A stretch of DNA of 64,000 bases from positions 24,080,501-24,144,500 of the forward strand of contig NC_092597.1 in assembly GCF_047663525.1 (NCBI RefSeq). Reading direction: 5' to 3'. This DNA is from Anas platyrhynchos (taxonomy: Eukaryota > Chordata > Aves > Anseriformes > Anatidae). The notes below the pieces were generated by a model, which saw nothing but the letters and a program-made list of their open reading frames with translations, was not told the origin of the DNA and did no database searches. Positions 26,166-36,680 of this stretch are shown here, piece by piece. The position numbers and the translations under genes were made by a program. Position 1 is the first letter of the stretch. Every line of letters starts with the position of its first letter.

Positions 26166-26690
26166 CACGCTGGTTGCCCAGATAATCAATATCTTCCTTC
26201 CTTTTAATGCACAGGAAATGTGGCTTTCTTTTTTTTATTTATTTTTTTTTTTCTTCATTTCATTTTCACTTTTTCTTTTAGAGGATGCATGCGTTGCATA
26301 TCCATTTTAACCCAGGCTGCCCCGGGGGATTTATAGCCTCTATCCAGTTTTATTGTTGATACAGATCTTTATCTGCCCTGGGCTTATAACTGACATTTAA
26401 ATTACACTGCAAACAATGAATCAATATTTATGGATTACTGGTCCAATACATTCGCCAAACGAGTTGTTATGGGATTCTGTCTCCCAGCAAACAGGACAAT
26501 GAGGTCAAGGTCAAGGCTTTGTCTAATGAGAAATAGGCACAGACAGGAGCTGCCAGCCCAATATTGACTGCCTAATAGGAATGCATTTATGTTAGTCATT
26601 TAGCCGAATGTATTGAGCTCTTTGTTAATTTTCTCATTCTTGTCATTTTCCCGCTGATAATTGTTCATAATTTAAAGCCCCGAGCCCGGA
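26166..26690. promoter_or_regulatory. Candidate conserved element with a nuclear-receptor half-site pair
   Basis: AT-rich complex island. It contains aggtcaaggtca at 26502-26513, which includes tcaaggtca (26505-26513), the consensus of ERR/SF-1 type monomeric receptors. Other words: caatgaatcaatatttatgg, gttaattttc. A T-rich tract lies at 26225-26260. Confidence 0.4.
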
Positions 26691-26765
26691 GTGTTTCCCC
26701 CTGCCCGTAGCAACCCCGAGCACCCGGGTGAAGGAGCCGGAGAGCGGCTCAGCCCCTGGGGAGCA

Positions 26766-26836
26766 CTCACATCCCTGTGCACGCTCACGCTCACATGCAC
26801 ACGCACGTGCACGCTGCTCTCACACACACGCTGTGC
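26766..26836 (+). repeat. Alternating purine-pyrimidine CA/CG-rich tract
   Basis: Mixed cactcac, tgcacacgcacgtgcacg and cacacacacg words; a potential Z-DNA segment. A similar shorter tract is at 35401-35426 (gtgcgtgcgtgcgtgcacgtg). Confidence 0.65.
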
Positions 26837-27422
26837 AGATTTCTGCTCTTCTCGGTTTTCCAGCCCTGTTTTTGGTGCCCCGGGCTGGCTGGCAGGAGGC
26901 GAGGAGCCTGCTGCAAACGGCTTCTGGGGTTTGGGCTGAGCATCCTCGGATGGAGCCTGCGTGCTTTTCATTAGCCGAAATCAGGAGTCAAGCTGGCAAG
27001 AACGAACGTGTCTTTTTTTCCTTTTATTTTTATTTTTTGGCCCTGTTTTTGTGTAATTCTGTGCACATTATGCGTAGGTATCTGCTGTCTTCAAGCAGGA
27101 GCAGCACCGTGGCTGCTTGCTGGCTATTTGCGCTCCCGTGCCACTCAGCATTTCATAAACACCGATTCATTCTGTTTCACGTGGCAATTGGAAAATAGGG
27201 GGGGGGGGAGAGCGCGTTTCTTTGACGAGAAGGCTGGCATTTGTTAAAACTCAGCTTCTGCTTTTCAAAAGCAGGAAGGCACGGCCAGCTGAGCGCAAAA
27301 GCAAGGTCAGCGGCGCGCTGGATTTTCCCACGCAGCGCCTCTGGACGCGTGCACGAGTAGGTGAGGGCCCAAGGTCATGGGGCAGGAAGAAAAACCAGCA
27401 GCTCCCTGCCTCTGCACGCCAC

Positions 27423-27540
27423 GGGGCTCGTCCTGGCAGCTTCTTGGGGCTCGTCCTGGCAGCTTCTTGGGGCTCTGCTCTGCAGCCTCCATGGGGCTCA
27501 ACCCTTCAGCCTCCACGGGGCTCATCCCTGCAGTCTCCGT
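27423..27540. repeat. Minisatellite, five units of 23-24 bp
   Basis: Units start at 27423, 27446, 27469, 27493 and 27517, each beginning ggggctc and containing gcag or tcag in the middle. The first two are identical; the others diverge. The array lies on a GC-rich segment of the flank. Confidence 0.85.
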
Positions 27541-27765
27541 GGCGCACACAGCAGGGACCACGGCTGCAGTGGGGGGCACAAGGCTGAAGAGCGGCCCCCA
27601 AGGTTTTAAATCAGCATAAAGTGGCACAGGGCAATGCCCCCCACCCCCCTGGCAGCCCCCCAGCCCCTCTTTTGGGGCTGTGCCCCCCTGAGCAGCAGTG
27701 CGGCTGGGAGGGGGCGGCTGGCGGGGCGAAACGGGGAGGGGGCTGCGGGGTTTGTGACACTGCTT

Positions 27766-29050
27766 TGAAAAGCCGTGTTTATCCCCCTTGTTAAACGCCA
27801 GATGAAAAGTTTAAGGCCTAAATTAGTTTTGTCCTCTTGCATTCGTTTATTTACATTATAATAATCCAGCGTCTGCGAATTGTGTCAATTATTCTTTCCT
27901 CTTGGCAAGCCAGGAATTCTTTGTTCCTCGCTAGTTTACAAAAGTGAAATATAGGTGAGGTTTAGGACCTTTTAATCCTCCTATGTAATTACTGTTCCCT
28001 GCAGACACCGCAGCATTTTACAATCGCTGCGTGTAGCTGCTGGGCCCAGATTAGACACACAAAGTCCCTTCACTTCATCAAAGGTTTCCTTATCTGCCCA
28101 AGACAGCGAAACAACAAACGATCCACAAATCTCAGCGGACCCAGTGTTTATTTGACCGCCGCTGAAATAAATAAATTTGCTTTAGACAAACATGCAAGGG
28201 CCTGGAAATTTCCCTGAGAACGCGGGGCTTGGCAGGCGTCTGGGTGGGAATTTTCAAGAGCATCAAGGGCCGGGGACTACAGTGGGGCTTTTGAAGTGCT
28301 TTTTCCACATTTTATGAGCCCAAATGAGGATGAAACTAAAATGACATGAAGAAATAATCCTTCATTCAGCCCTGAAAGGATTATTCTAATTACTTTGATT
28401 ATTAAAGATCAGACAGATTTTTTTTTTTTTTTTTTTTTTCCAGCGTACGAGCGTAAGTAAACCAAGCCAGAAACACAAATCCTCGCTGGGAATTGAAGAA
28501 CGTCTTAAGTAAACAGAGGGAACAAATGGGTTGTGTGACAGATATACAGGGCTTCTGTCTGCAGCGCAATCAGCCGGCCCTGCCGCTGCCGTGCCGGGGG
28601 CCCGGCTTTTGTGCCCGCCTGAATAGGGGCTAAATATCCCTTGAAATCAGAACTCTTTGGCTTCGCGAGTGGAGGGGCCGCAGTCTTGCTCTTTTCAGAT
28701 GCAAATGCAAGTGGTTTTCTTCTTTATCTCGCCCGTAAGATGGTGGTGTCAAGCTGGGCCGAGATGAATAAAACGGAGAATTTATGCTTTATTGAGATCT
28801 ATTTTTCTCCCTAAGCCTCATTCCCCGCTCCCTGCCTGTGCCGGGGAGGGGGAGCACAGATGGTCCCTCCTGACCCGCTATTTATCAGCCCGGCAAAAGC
28901 TTACTCAGTGTAATGCTCCGCAGCAATTCATTTAAGGACTCTGTTTGTTTCTGCTGATGAGGACTGTTAATTTGCACAGCAGTCTCATTAGGCCTAAACC
29001 ACCAATTAATTTCTTTTGTTCTCATTAAATGCCTGATTCCGAAACATTTC
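27766..29050. promoter_or_regulatory. Candidate conserved non-coding elements (two adjoining AT-rich islands)
   Basis: Two long AT-rich complex stretches (27770-28560 and 28640-29050), almost free of open frames, interrupted by GC-rich DNA near 28570-28620 and by a T22 run. Words: cctaaattag, gtcaattattc, gcctcattccc, accaattaatttc. Confidence 0.33.
28418..28439 (+). repeat. Poly(T) tract of 22
   Basis: An uninterrupted T22 at the edge of an AT-rich island. It could be the poly(A) scar of a minus-strand retrocopy, but no flanking copy or target duplication was recognised. Confidence 0.8.
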
Positions 29051-29135
29051 GGCGCCGACAAGGGGCGGCCGGGCACCGCCACGCAGCCACCCTGGCGGAG
29101 ATGCTCGGGGTGCCTGGACCCACCTTGCCTGGCCC

Positions 29136-29380
29136 CTGATGGGCACCCCAAAACCTGCTGAGCACCCCAAAACCCTGCTGAGCACCCCAAAACCTGCTGA
29201 GCACACCCTGGCACTGAGGGCACCCCACTGCCTACCAGGCACCCCGGCACCGCGGGCAACCCACCACCTACCCAGCACCCTGGCACTTTGGGCACCCCAA
29301 CACCCAGCACCTGCTGAGCACCCCAACACCTCCGGGCACCCCAACACCTCTGGACACCCCAACACCTCCGGGCACCCCAC
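29136..29380. repeat. Degenerate minisatellite rich in gcaccccaaaacctgctga units
   Basis: Units of about 17-20 bp built on g-caccccaa-acct recur more than ten times. Three near-identical copies of gcaccccaaaacctgctga are at 29142-29200, then variants with cacctccgg near 29325-29375. Frames through the array give Gly/Trp/Cys-rich low-complexity text that I do not accept as protein. Confidence 0.8.
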
Positions 29381-29743
29381 CTCAGCCCAGCAGCAAGCCG
29401 TGGAAGCCAGCCCATGGGCCAAGCCGGGCGTTTCGGCAGGCGTTTCACCACGCTGGAAAGGAGGGACTGGTGTCTGCGCACCATTATGGTTTCATCTGAT
29501 TATGGGTGCGCACAGGCCAAGAATATCTTGTGGCTTGTGTTTTTCCAGCTTGGTCACACAATTTGCAGCCGCATTGAAGAGTCCTTGACTGTCTCTTAGC
29601 AATTTAATGCCAGAAAGTGTCGGCTTTTGTCTGACGGTGATGCTAGGGCAACTACTTAGCCTCGTTTGACATTCCTGCAGTTCAAGCTTTCTTTGGAGAA
29701 TAAAACACCCAAGGTGAGTTTACAAAATGGCTCGCCTTTTACC

Positions 29744-29780
29744 ACAAAAAATAAAAATAAAAATAAAAAAATAAATAAAA
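29744..29780 (+). repeat. AAAAT-type microsatellite
   Basis: Units aaaat and aaataa repeated, ending before aaccccac. No 5' LINE or SINE body is recognisable beside it. Confidence 0.75.
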
Positions 29781-32142
29781 CCCCACAGGGAGGAGATAAC
29801 CTCTTTGCGGCAGCCTTGCATCAAGCCCTGCTGCAATCCAGCTGCTTTCAGGAATAATGGGCTCGGGCTCCAAGTATTGCTGGAATCCATTTTCACGTGG
29901 CCGTGGACGCGCATTCAGGGCCCTGCTGCTCCTTTCACGCCTCTGCTCTGGGAGGGAGCTCGGGGGATGCCAGCCCCATCCCAGCACCATTGGTGCGGTG
30001 CTGTAAGCACACGAGGCTGAGCCCTGCACGGCAGCACACTCACATTTTTCCTTCCCCTTCTTCCTCCCAGCAGCGGTGATGCTGCGCTTGGCTGCATAAA
30101 TATTTTCTTTCCTTTGCTGTGCACACTTTTGTTCTTTTCCCAGCAGTTAGAAGAGCTGGTGCGCAGAGATAAAATGCGAGCGGGGAGAACACAGCCCTCG
30201 TCTGTCAGCTCGGGAGCCCAACAGATTGCCCTTTGTCTCGCCTTGGGCGCAAACATTGATTTGTCCCTCGGTTTCAGTGACACATCTGGTTGTTGAGATG
30301 CTGGTTACTCCGCGGTGGTGGACAGGGGCCGGCTATGCCAACACCTTCAGACCCCATCAGCCTGGGCATTGCCCATCAGAGACTTCTGTGCTGGGGACAA
30401 GGTGGTGCGAGAGCTGCAGTGTCCCTTTTAAAACTATGGTGGGTGAGGCTTGGGTTGGAGGCTCCTGGCACCATCCCTCCCTGGGGACTTCCCTCTCCAG
30501 GGAAGCTGGAAGAGGTCCCGTGTTGGTAACAGCTCCCCACGCCCTGGCTTTTGGTGCTTTCCTGGTGCCTTTTTGTTTGTTTGGTTGGTGCTTTTCCAAA
30601 TATTCTCCCAAAAAAGCCATCCCTGCTCCATGCAAAGCCAGGAGCACCTGGCATGGCATCCTCTGCCCATGGCTCGGTGGCCAGGAGCTGCGGGTGAGCG
30701 CTGCGCCCCCGGGGTGCTGGTGCCATCCCTCAGCAGCAAGAAGAACACCCTGGGTGAATTCCCCCTTTACCAAACACATTTTCATCAGGCTCACATCAAA
30801 GGGCACAGATTTATTTTATTTTAATGAATTTGGGAAGGGTAAGTGGGGAAGCCTAGAGAAACAAGTCCCAGTGAGGTGTGGGCACACATGGGCCAGGTGA
30901 ATCCCTCAGTGCTCTGCACCCCCCAAAGTGGGTGCCTGGCCCAACCCAATTAACCTTCTTAATACAACGCTGTCCTCAGGTGGCTAGCCATTAGCAGTCA
31001 ATTAAGAAGAGGTATAATTACCACCAGACTGGGCTGTAGGAAGGTGATGTCCCTGGAAGGGGATGTGGCACAGCCCCAGCCTCCTGCTGGGGCAGGTTGG
31101 GTGATGGTTCAAACGCCGTCAGTGCTCTTAAATAACAATTGCTCATTGTGTTTGCTGGGTTGGCTGGAATTTATGGGGTCACCATGGCCTGGTGGCATGA
31201 GCAAACATCTGCTGAGGAGTGTACAGCGAGCCCAGCAGTGCCAGGGTGGAGCTCAGCACCCATCCTGTGCGCTGGGTGCCAATGAAACCCTGCGGGGCGC
31301 TGCCCATACTCACCCCTGGGTGCTCTCCTGGTGGAAAGGAGTTGGGAAGTGTGGCGGGGATGACTTACAGGCATTAAGGGCGATTTGCATTCATCTCCAT
31401 TACCTGCAGGAAGGGCACAATGATCCTTGAAAAGGGCCCGTGTTGGGCCGCGCCGCTGCTCCTGCTCCTTCCCCGTGCTTCCTGCACCTAATGAAGACGG
31501 ATGAGTGTTATCGGGTGGATGTTATCACAGCGTGGTGGAGAAATTCCCCCTCCCCAGGCTCTGGGTGTTTGGAGGATGGGCAGTAACCCTTCCCTTGCTG
31601 TGCTACCCTCACTGCTGTGCTGGGTGTCCCCGAGAGGGTGCTGGTGGCATCTGGACATAGCCAGGGCTGGCTGCTCTCCACGTTGTGCACAGGGCTCATC
31701 CTTTATTCCCTGTGAGCTGCTCTCTCATTCCCACTTCTGGCATTGCTGCAAGCTCTTGTGAATCACTGCTGCAAGTGTCTGCAGGTGTAGGAGAGCAACT
31801 TGGTCCTTGCCCAGAGGACAGCAGCCCAGGGCTGCTCTCAGACAGCACCGGGAGCTGGGGAAGGAGCCGGGGAACCCAAACTGGAGGAATAGTGGAGGCT
31901 GGCAGAGGTAAGGCTGAGGAGAGCTGTTTGGAGCAGGGCGTCGTGGTGATGTGTTCCTGCTCTGTGGTGATGGGGAAACGAGGGCTGGGAGCAGTGGTTG
32001 GTGATGAAAGAGCCCCTGCTCGCACGGGCGTTGGGCACTTGCTGCCCGCGGGTGTTTGGAAATCAGCGGGTCTGGTTAAGCTGCTCCGAGGAGCTTTAAA
32101 ACATCTGGTCAAGGAGAACGGTCGGGCCGTTAATGTTGATTT

Positions 32143-32480
32143 TTCAATAAGTCTTTGAACACCGGGGTGGTTCCAGAGGGCTGGGAGAAAGCTAATGTTG
32201 TGCTGGTATTTTAAAAGGGCAAACAAGATGACCCAGGTAATTACAGGCCTGTCAGCCTGACATCGATCCCGGGAAAAATAATGGAGCAGCTGATACGGGA
32301 CTCAATTAATAGAGAATCAGAAGAGGACAGTGCAATTAATGCCAATCAGCGTGGATTTATGGGAAGCAGCCCCTGTCAAGCTCTTGTGATATCTCTTTGA
32401 TGAGATTACGAGTTTGGTGACTAATCATAACCGTGGAGGCTGCGTGGTCCTCAATGTCACCCAAGGCGAGGGCGCAGAGC
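32143..32480 (+). mobile_element. Relic of a CR1-clade LINE reverse transcriptase
   Basis: From 32143 one frame reads NKSLNTGVVPEGWEKANVV, then one stop, then DDPGNYRPVSLTSIPGKIM and EQLI, with a stop pair at 32398-32403. After a one-base shift FDEITSLVT follows. This is the classic palm and fingers text of CR1/L3-clade LINE ORF2 (NYRPVSLTSIPGK). It is broken by stops and a shift and has no 5' or 3' end, so it is inactive. The far end to about 32480 is weakly supported. Confidence 0.85.
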
Positions 32481-34620
32481 AGCACAAAGCCCAGCGGCAC
32501 GTGGAGGGGCTGCTGCAGGGCTGCTCCCCCCGGGGAACACCGGGGTTTCCAGCGGGACCCCCACGTGTGGGTGCTGGGGATTTGGGACACGGCCACCAAG
32601 GAGCTGGAGGAAGGATGGGAATCGCTCCTGGGGTCGGCGGGTGATGCGCAGGACGAAGGGGATGGCACATGGGGAGGAAGGGGTGGGCGAGTCCCGGTGC
32701 AGACCGTGTGTATTTCCACCAAAAAACTTAAAATAATAATTAAAAAAAAATCCTAACTGAAGGACCAGGGCAGGTCAAAACCCCTCTCCAGGAGGCTGGC
32801 CTGTTTGAACAGCACGGCTGGGCTGCGGAGCGCAGTGCCAGCTAGGAGGAAGCAAGCACAGTGCTTTATTTAGCCCTCCCATTAACCTTTGGAATCTCAT
32901 ACAGTTTTTAATTTTAAAAATTTGGGGGAAAAATGTAAATGCAAAGGCTAAATTTCGTTTTGAAACTGCCATGTCCAGAAATGAAACACGTGAGCATCTT
33001 CAAAAGAAAATCCCTGCTCGTGTTCTTATTTCCAGGTGGGCTTTGTACAAGATCCTTGGGGTTTCTGATACCCTTCCCATCCCGGGCACGGAGCTGGGCT
33101 GCTCCTGGCACAGGTGGGGGCTTGGAAATGTGGATTTGGGGTCTGTGGGGCTGGGCTCTGTGGCAGGACCATGGACGCAGGGCCCCCGGTGCTCGGCACG
33201 TTTGTCCCCGCAGATCGCCCTCACCAGCTCCAGCCACGCACTTCTGGGGAACCTTTTATTTAAGGTATTAGGCAGGTTATAAAAACGTCACCGATGATTT
33301 GCTCATGTTTTCTAAACTGTCGTTAAAAAATTTACAGTCAGGACAAAACGCGAAGGACGGAGGAGGGGGGGGGGGCGGAAATCCTCGCGTTTTGAAGCCG
33401 AGTCTCTCCATAAATTAAAGAGATTTGCTTTTGAGGGTGGTCCGCGGAGCTGCGTGCCAAAATTGTGTGTGCTCAAAGAGAGAGGATCACGAGGTTAAGT
33501 GCTGGGAAAGGGGAGGAGGAAAGTAACTTAGTTCAGAGAGCGGCAGGCGAAGCAGGGAGAGGTCCTCGCAACGACCTGGGGGTCCCTGGGGTCCCCGGGG
33601 CAGGGTTGGGATAACCCCGGTGCCAGTGTGCGGGGCCGTGCTCCTGCACTGGGGAATTTTTGTGGGATTACTGGGGCCTTGGGCTGCTCCTGCATTGGCT
33701 CCCCACCCTCGGAAAGCAGCAGGCAGGGTTTTTACGGCTCAGGAGAGCTCCGGAGCGGTTTATTAGCTGGGATGATTGCTTTTCGGTTCAGATGGCTCCT
33801 GCTCCCTGCGAGTTATTTATCACAGGAGGGAGAAATCTCCCCGCAGCTCGGTGCCGGGGTGCGGGCAGCGAGGGGCTCTGGGGAGGAGCAGGGACCCCCA
33901 GCCTGGGGTGGAGGTTCTCCAGATTTGGGAAAGGCAGCTCTGCCCCCACCTCCAGGCAAGGTCAGTGGGTTACTGACTGCACCTCCAAAACCCCAGATTT
34001 GCAGTTTTCTGCCTCTTTTATGCTCCACAGAGGGTGGCCACCCTCCTGCTGTGGCAGAAGCCGAGCTGGGAGCTGCCGGCGTGCTCTGTGCGCCTCTCCG
34101 GGGGGAGGTTTTGCATTTTGTGCTTTGCCCCTTCTGGCTCCCGCTGCCCCCCCCAGGGCCAGGCAGGGCTCACAGCCCTGGAGCTGCCTGTTCCATGATT
34201 GAAGAAGGTGCACTCAGGCTAGCCTTGAAGTTTTGCACCTTTACTTGGGTTTTTAATATCCAAACCATCAGGGAAATGTAACATGCGTAAATTTAGTGGC
34301 ATCAATGGAAGGTGCCATCCCTTTCATGAGCTTGGGTGGCCAACACAAGACCAGCTTTCCATCCCTGAGCCATATCCACCCATCTCCTCACCCCCCTGAT
34401 GGGAGGCTGAGCCCTCACAAGGACGAGCAGCCTCCCGTGGAGGCCAGACCCACTGCCAGCACCCACTGTGGGGCACCCCACAACCACCTCGGTCCTTGCT
34501 TGGCACCAGAGATGGAGGCACGAGCCCCTTCCAAGGACGCGTCCCTGCCAGGAGCAATGAGCATCCATAAATACCACATCTGTCAGCGGGCTGGAGCCCG
34601 CTGCCTCCCCCAGATAGGCT
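32481..34620. other. Intergenic flank, no gene seen
   Basis: Mixed. A modest AT-rich stretch is at 32860-32960 and a G11 run at 33364-33375. No exon was recognised. Confidence 0.45.
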
Positions 34621-34860
34621 GCCCAGGGGGATAATATATTTATCTGCCAGTAAGGTATAAGGCCACGAGTCCAGAGCTACAAATCCTCACAAGTGAGTAT
34701 TAATGGATTATGCCTCGGCAATCCGTTGCATGTTCTAGTTACACAACAAAAATTGGGATAATAAAACAGCTCTTAGTGTCAAAATGTAATTAAACCGCTT
34801 CAATATGCCTGGAGAACAGCACAGCTGCTCCGCGCTGCCATAAAGCACGGGGAAACGGCG
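34621..34860. promoter_or_regulatory. Candidate conserved non-coding element
   Basis: AT-rich island with ataatatatttatctgcc, gtattaatggattatgcc and gtaattaaacc, bounded by GC-rich DNA. Confidence 0.3.
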
Positions 34861-36300
34861 GGGTCCTCTGCTTGGGTGCCTCGCCGAGAGCTCCTGGACC
34901 CGGTGGGGGCTGCCTGGGGAGTGACAGCGGGGGATGCCTGGGGATGCTCTGGGGCTGTGCCCACCCCACAAGGTGTGGACAGGGGGCTGAGCCCCTAAGG
35001 GATGCGATGGGGGGACCCCCACCAGCAGCAGGGGTCCTGGTCCCCGCTGTGAGCAATGCTGGGGGGTCCCAGGTTCTCCTGCTGGGAGGGGAAAGGTGAG
35101 CACCAAGTGAGCAAGGCCCTTCAGTGCCCTCCCGTTTAGTGCCTCTCATGGCTAAATGAACCATTAATTAACCTCTCAGCAGAAGCTATCAGACCTGCAC
35201 ACACGAAATACCAATTAGCAGCCGGGCGCAGCGGTTCTCCTCATCAACCTCGTTAGCATCCCAGGTGTGCCCGTGCCCCCCATCCCCGTGGTGCTGTGGT
35301 GTGGGGGCAGCGTGGCCGAGCTCAGCCCTTTGGGGTGACCACACCAGGTGCCACACGGTGTTTTTGGCACGGATTTTGGCACCGGTACACGGCTCCTTCA
35401 GGTGCGTGCGTGCGTGCACGTGCACCCTGCCCGCTGCCGGCGTTATCATCTCGCCCATCTTCTCCCCCCCCACAGGGTGCTGGGGGGGTCGGCTTTTATG
35501 TGTAACAATCCAAACTTTCATTGTAGCAAAACATCGGCTGGTCAAAATTAGCCTAGTTAATTCCAGAGAATTGTTTCATCTCGGCTCAACGGTAATAATG
35601 AATCTTTTTTTTTTTACAAGGCGAGTTGGTGAGCAGCCAGCTTCCTCCGGGGCAATTCCTGTGCAGTGTTGATCCTGCTGGAATTTACCTTGGGAAAAAA
35701 AAAAAAAGAAAAAAAAAAAAAAGAAATAAAAAAGGGTTTAAAACTCCCAAATGCTACTATTCATAACACCGTGCTGTTTAGCTCAGCCGTTTACTGACAG
35801 TGTGCAGATGGGGCCAAGTCTTTTACAAAAGCGCTCACACAACACTTTTTCTCCGAAGCCAGCCGCAGCCTGGGAGCACCCGAGGTGCACACGAGCCAGT
35901 TCTCATCCTCTGGGAGGCCAAAAAGCGCGATGGGCGCTCTCAGGACACAGCCCTGCCTTTAAAAATTGATATCAGCCTGGCCTCTGCCTCAAAGATTAAA
36001 AGGGTCCCTGCTCCAGTGCTTGGTGTTGAACCTGTGAGATTCTCCTGTGCCCACTGATTGTGGGTTCATCCCCAAAATCCATCGAGGTGGTGGTCATGGG
36101 CACGGGGCTGGGTGCCTGGGCACAGCCAGCACAGGGCAGCCGAGCCCTTGGCAAGCCCCCCAGGGGAGCCCCCACCCCTGGTGCCAACCCGTGCCAATGG
36201 CTTTTTCAGTGGGCCAAAGCCCTGCAGGGTTTTTGTTGTGGTGCTTTGCTTGCTTTTTTTTTTTTTTTCCCCCTTTATTTATTTATTTTTTTAAAGAGGG
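34861..36300. other. Intergenic flank, no gene seen
   Basis: GC-rich with the cgtg/gcgt tract at 35401-35426, an A-rich tract at 35695-35737 and a T-rich tract at 36256-36292. Confidence 0.45.
35695..35737 (+). repeat. A-rich tract
   Basis: A13, g, A14, g and further A-rich sequence, ending before gggttta. No adjoining retroelement was recognised. Confidence 0.75.
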
Positions 36301-36680
36301 ATTAAGCCAAATTAGTTTTTATCTGTTTCTGCAGTTTTCCACCGGGATTCAGTGAAGCACCAGTGCCTGAGAACAGAAAAACGATAAACATCTAAACGCA
36401 GCCACTCTGAGCAGTGTTTTATCTGTGCCATTTGAAGTGATGACACCCTTCAACCAGATAAACAAAGCAACGAGGAGGGGCATGTTGTTAGATGGAGTGT
36501 GTAACGAACAGAATACTCCCTGCCACATTACAGACAATGGTAATGCACAATCATTCATTATAACTCAATTACAGTAATTAAAACTGGTGGGATGCAGAGG
36601 CAGAACAGACGAAGGGAGTAGTGCCAACAGAATTTACACTCCGTGTCATCAGCTAGCGATAACAACAGCTGACGGTGTCC
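36301..36680. promoter_or_regulatory. Candidate conserved non-coding element
   Basis: A complex lower-GC stretch (ccagataaacaaagcaacg, cattcattataactcaatt, acagtaattaaaactgg) about 2.2 kb from the possible distal end of TLE3. Confidence 0.32.

Larger units (their letters stand above)
26691..27765. other. Intergenic flank, no gene seen
   Basis: GC-rich. Holds the CA/CG alternating tract and the 24-bp minisatellite. Confidence 0.45.
29051..32142. other. Intergenic flank, no gene seen
   Basis: Begins with the degenerate minisatellite, then GC-rich DNA with a small AT-rich stretch at 29590-29720 and another at 30940-31030. Frames are compositional. Confidence 0.45.

Noticed and set aside
27423-27540. 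CRISPR-like array of regular repeats
   Set aside because: Units follow each other without spacers and the window is vertebrate DNA; it is a minisatellite.
28418-28439. Poly(T) run as the tail of a processed pseudogene on the minus strand
   Set aside because: No gene-like sequence or target-site duplication was recognised beside it.
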